64,000 bases of DNA from Nageia nagi (lineage: Eukaryota > Pinophyta), in NCBI GenBank assembly GCA_050084985.1, contig JBITNC010000001.1, positions 112,282,001 to 112,346,000 of the forward strand, given 5' to 3'. The notes under the pieces are model-generated. The model saw nothing but the letters and a program-made list of their open reading frames with translations, had not been told where the DNA came from and searched no databases. Shown piece by piece: positions 60,957-64,000 of this stretch. How positions within the stretch are numbered: the stretch's first letter is position 1; each line of letters begins with the position of its first letter. The position numbers and the translations under genes were made by a program.

Positions 60957-61560
60957 GTGATGAAGCTTTCATGCTATGCCTCATTTAAATTTGTTGACTT
61001 ATTTTTTCATATATAGATATACACCATGAATTGAGTAAGGGAAGTATTGATAATCAAGTTTTGGTCCATAAATTGATTAGGATTTCATTGGTTCTAATAT
61101 CTATTATTTTTTTAAGTTTTCTATTATGTTAGGAACAAAAGTTGCTTTGTTATTGAATATTATTTTTGAATTAAATATTATTATATGAATTTATAACATA
61201 TTAAATATGAATATTGTAAATAATATAGAAAATGTAAATATTAAAGGTGCACTATTCATAAATGGATATAATTTAGATAAATTTATGGTTTTATTTTCAA
61301 GGTCTAGTTAATATTTGAATATGTAAGTTATGTATTTATTTTTTATAATTTTATATTAAATATTATTATTTAATATTTTTCTACATCATAAACATCACAT
61401 TTAGTGTAATTTTTTTTAATAAGTTTAATCTTAACATAATTTATTATAGGAATTCCGTTATGATCATCAATGAGATAAAATTTAAATGATATCTTTAGTA
61501 TACATATAATTGAGATGTACTTGAAATGTATCCAAATCATAATACATTGGAATAGCCATA
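60957..61560 (-). repeat. Block U, copy 5
   Basis: Starts GTGATGAAGCTTTCATGCTATG and has about one ATAGAT unit (61,015). It then follows the common tract with several small indels and lacks the 61-bp duplication. Confidence 0.8.
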
Positions 61561-62930
61561 TATACATTTAAAATTTTAAATTCTTATAGAAGAGTCAAAG
61601 CTTGAACTATTATGCTATCAATATTGGAGACATATGGTGCAACCTTAAGCATTAAATAATTGCATATAATTAATTCATTTATTAAAATTTTTTAAATGTA
61701 AAATTAGCTTAATTAAAATAGTAAATTAGTTTTAGTAAGTCATTTTGTAGAACTTAACTATCTTAAAAATAATATTATTTCCTTTTGATTAGTGATTGAA
61801 ACCTTTAATTGTAAAGCCCTAAACTACCATTGATCAATAATAAAATAATTCATTCATTCAAAACTTATTAAAAGAAGTATTATATTAAGTAAAAGAGATT
61901 AAGAATGGAAAAATATAATGAAATGGAAGAATGATTATGTATGGATAAATAAAAAATTAAGAATACAAGAGCACAATGTAAACTTTTAATATTAATATTT
62001 ATAACCTTTATGCATCAACATCATCATCATCCCACTACTACCCTTAGTTTTTAAATAAGTAGATCCCTATCTACATCTTTCACAATCTAAACCTACTTCA
62101 ATAACTATAGAAATATCAAAATACACAATAGAAATGTTTATTTCTTTTACCAATTCCTCAAAACCATTTATCCCCATAAATCTCCTAATAAACTTATAAC
62201 CAAGAATGGTAATACATTTTTTGATAACAAGTGTAAATTATATGATCAAAAGGTATAGGTTTTATTTAGATCTTAAAAACTTGGTCACAAAAATGGTTTC
62301 CAAAGGAGGAAACTACTACCCAAATATACCTAATGGTAACAACAAATAAATACAAAAAATAGCAAGATGTAGCCAAAAGAACACTTCTATACAACTGAAA
62401 AATATAAATACTATGTAAAATCTAAATAGTGGATATGGTCCAAGACATATTTGGCTATAACTAAACCAAGAATGGTAAAATTACATTCAAATAAGTAAAA
62501 CAATTTTTTGCATAATATTTCATTTCTTTCATGGGCTCTAAATGACCTTCATTACCTATTTTATTTTCTTGTTTCCTTTTTTTATTTTAGAAAAATAAAT
62601 AATCTCATTATGCAAATAAGAGTGAATATTATATTTATTTTAGATAAAACTTATATCATTTCATATAATATTCATGTTTTAGACCATCATATCCCTTTTA
62701 GTTAAATGATTCAAAAATTTTGAAATTTTGAATTAGAAAGAAATTCAAATTAATGTGAGATAACTATAAGAGATCTTTATCCAATATCATTATCAACATT
62801 AACATTAAAGAACTATCATTCAAAACTTTTTTTAAAGTATTATAAGGATGTAGTTAAAGATAATTTGAGCAAAATTATAATTTAATTCATGCAAAAAAGG
62901 AGCTATCAAGAAAATGGGGAACTATAAACA
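61561..62930. repeat. Blocks V and W, copy 5
   Basis: Matches 32,071-33,380, with an extra ~125 bp at about 62,325-62,455 (CCTAATGGTAACAACAAATA onward) that the other copy lacks. It is non-coding as far as I can see. Confidence 0.65.
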
Positions 62931-64000
62931 TATACCTAAACCACTAAAAACTTGGACCACTATGGTCATGAGGATGAATCCTGATTATATTGTTATAAAA
63001 ACATTAGAGATAAGAATCATTGATAATGTGGCTAGACTTACCATTCCCAAGGAGATTTTAGATAATTTAATGGATAAGTAAAGGAATACTTTTATCAGAT
63101 GCTCCATTGCACTAATGTCATACATAGATCATATTCATCATTGAATTAGTAAATAGTAGGAATTATCTCGATAAGTTGATATGGTTTCTTTGCCTCATGA
63201 ATTTTTATTCTTTATTTTCACACATGCATAATACATGAACAAGGTTATGGAGTTGGTCCCTTCATATCTTGGTCAGAAGGAGCTACTTTTAAAACATTAA
63301 CATACTAGTTTTTATCTAAATAAGGACAACATTTATGTGGTTCTTATATGGGTTAATTTACCTATTTTACCATCATATTATTGGTATATGAGTATGATTT
63401 TTTTATTTACTAATATAGTAAAATTATTGGTATCAATTGAATAAAGTCACATGAATTGAGAATAGAATGAAGGAAGCTGACTTTTATGTTAACATTGGTA
63501 TTACAAAGGAATTAAGGTAACATATCTATGTTGAGAAGGTATATGGAGAAACTTGGGAAAAAGAAATACTTTATGAATATATTCTTATTAGTTGTAGTAT
63601 TTGTAAAAAATCTAATTCTTATGCCAAGGAATGTTTGGATAAAAAGGACAATGAGAAGATAGAAGTCTCTAGGTCATAGGAAGAGTGGAATACCCATGTG
63701 CAAAGGAATCAAGGATTCTAGAGAAATGATTAATTTCAAACAAAGATAGGCATGGGAAAGTTTAGAAGGTATAGCAATTATGAAAGTAGGAACCTATTTC
63801 ATTCTTTAAATCCAAATGAGGGTATTAACATAGCTAAACTTGCAGAGTAAGAGAGTTTCCATTGGTAATTAGAGAGAGAAAAGTAGTAATTAGTGATGAA
63901 GAAGTGGAGGAAGCCAAAAGTAGGAAGTGGTAAATAAGTTAAGTAGAAAATAAAAAAATAAGAAGCTACATCAAGATAGGTCATCAAGAGGTGATCATGA
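62931..64000 (+). pseudogene. DUF4283/zinc-knuckle ORF relic (LINE ORF1-like), copy 4
   Basis: Starts with the phrase TTGGACCACTATGGTCATGA, as at 33,443. Near 63,245-63,420 decayed DUF4283 phrases remain (ELVPSYLG-like, then VVLIWVNLPILPSYYWYMSM). A knuckle-like stretch with CKKSNSYAKECLDKK is near 63,600. Its final Cys is kept here, unlike in the other copies. The K/E-rich tail runs to the window edge and matches 646 onward. Confidence 0.68.

Noticed and set aside
1-64000. tRNA, rRNA or small RNA genes
   Set aside because: I looked for tRNA-like A and B box pairs and conserved arms and saw none that I could defend; the primer-binding sites only resemble tRNA 3' ends by complementarity.
1-64000. 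Biosynthetic gene cluster based on tandem dioxygenases
   Set aside because: All dioxygenase copies are pseudogenes with shared lesions, and no partner enzymes (cytochrome P450, terpene synthase, transferase) are seen.

Overview
This is an AT-rich window of a plant nuclear genome. It holds no intact protein gene that I can defend. The signs of a large, old, repeat-laden genome are strong: decayed Ty1/copia elements, LINEs of the DUF4283/zinc-knuckle type, TIR elements, TRIM-like and solo-LTR-like elements, and intron-containing plant 2-oxoglutarate-dependent dioxygenase (2OGD) relics. A gymnosperm such as a conifer fits best, but this is inference from the look of the sequence and not proof.

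The key to the window is that most of it is one locus repeated in direct orientation. Read along the plus strand, the ancestral unit appears to be: dioxygenase gene A (minus strand), its 5' flank, a 2.4-kb non-coding block (here D), dioxygenase gene B (minus strand), the 5' flank of B (block U, with an ATAGAT microsatellite), blocks V and W, a DUF4283/zinc-knuckle LINE-ORF1-like block (X, plus strand), and block Y. Copies of A are at 3.5-4.1 and 36.4-37.0 kb, with a 3' flank trace at 26.3 kb. Copies of B are at 7.4+13.1-13.7 (B1), 30.4-31.2 (B2), 40.4+47.4-48.1 (B3), 51.8-52.4 (B4) and 60.4-60.8 kb (B5). Copies of U are at 0-0.6, 13.9-14.6, 31.4-32.1, 48.1-48.7 and 61.0-61.6 kb. Individual units have lost different blocks.

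Every dioxygenase copy is broken. The B copies share lesions: an exon-1 deletion that removes the core of the N-terminal domain, and a TAG codon just before the distal iron-binding His. The B locus was therefore already dead when it was multiplied. The two A copies carry different lesions.

Later insertions date the units relative to each other. A copia element sits at exactly the same exon-3 position in B1 and B3, while B2 and B4 have the empty site, so it was duplicated with its host unit. Lineage-specific events followed: a 982-bp TIR element entered the B3 copia only, a 5.9-kb LINE with a target duplication entered block D after B4 (53.4-59.3 kb), and a 2.45-kb solo-LTR-like insert entered another D block (26.7-29.1 kb). 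The stretch 15.0-24.6 kb replaces W and X with a TRIM-like LTR element, a TIR element inside it, a 5'-truncated LINE, and a partial LTR element with a primer binding site. A GC-richer gene fragment at 35.2-35.8 kb lies between inverted repeats and may be a transposon-captured host fragment. A 26-bp minisatellite lies at 59.9-60.2 kb.
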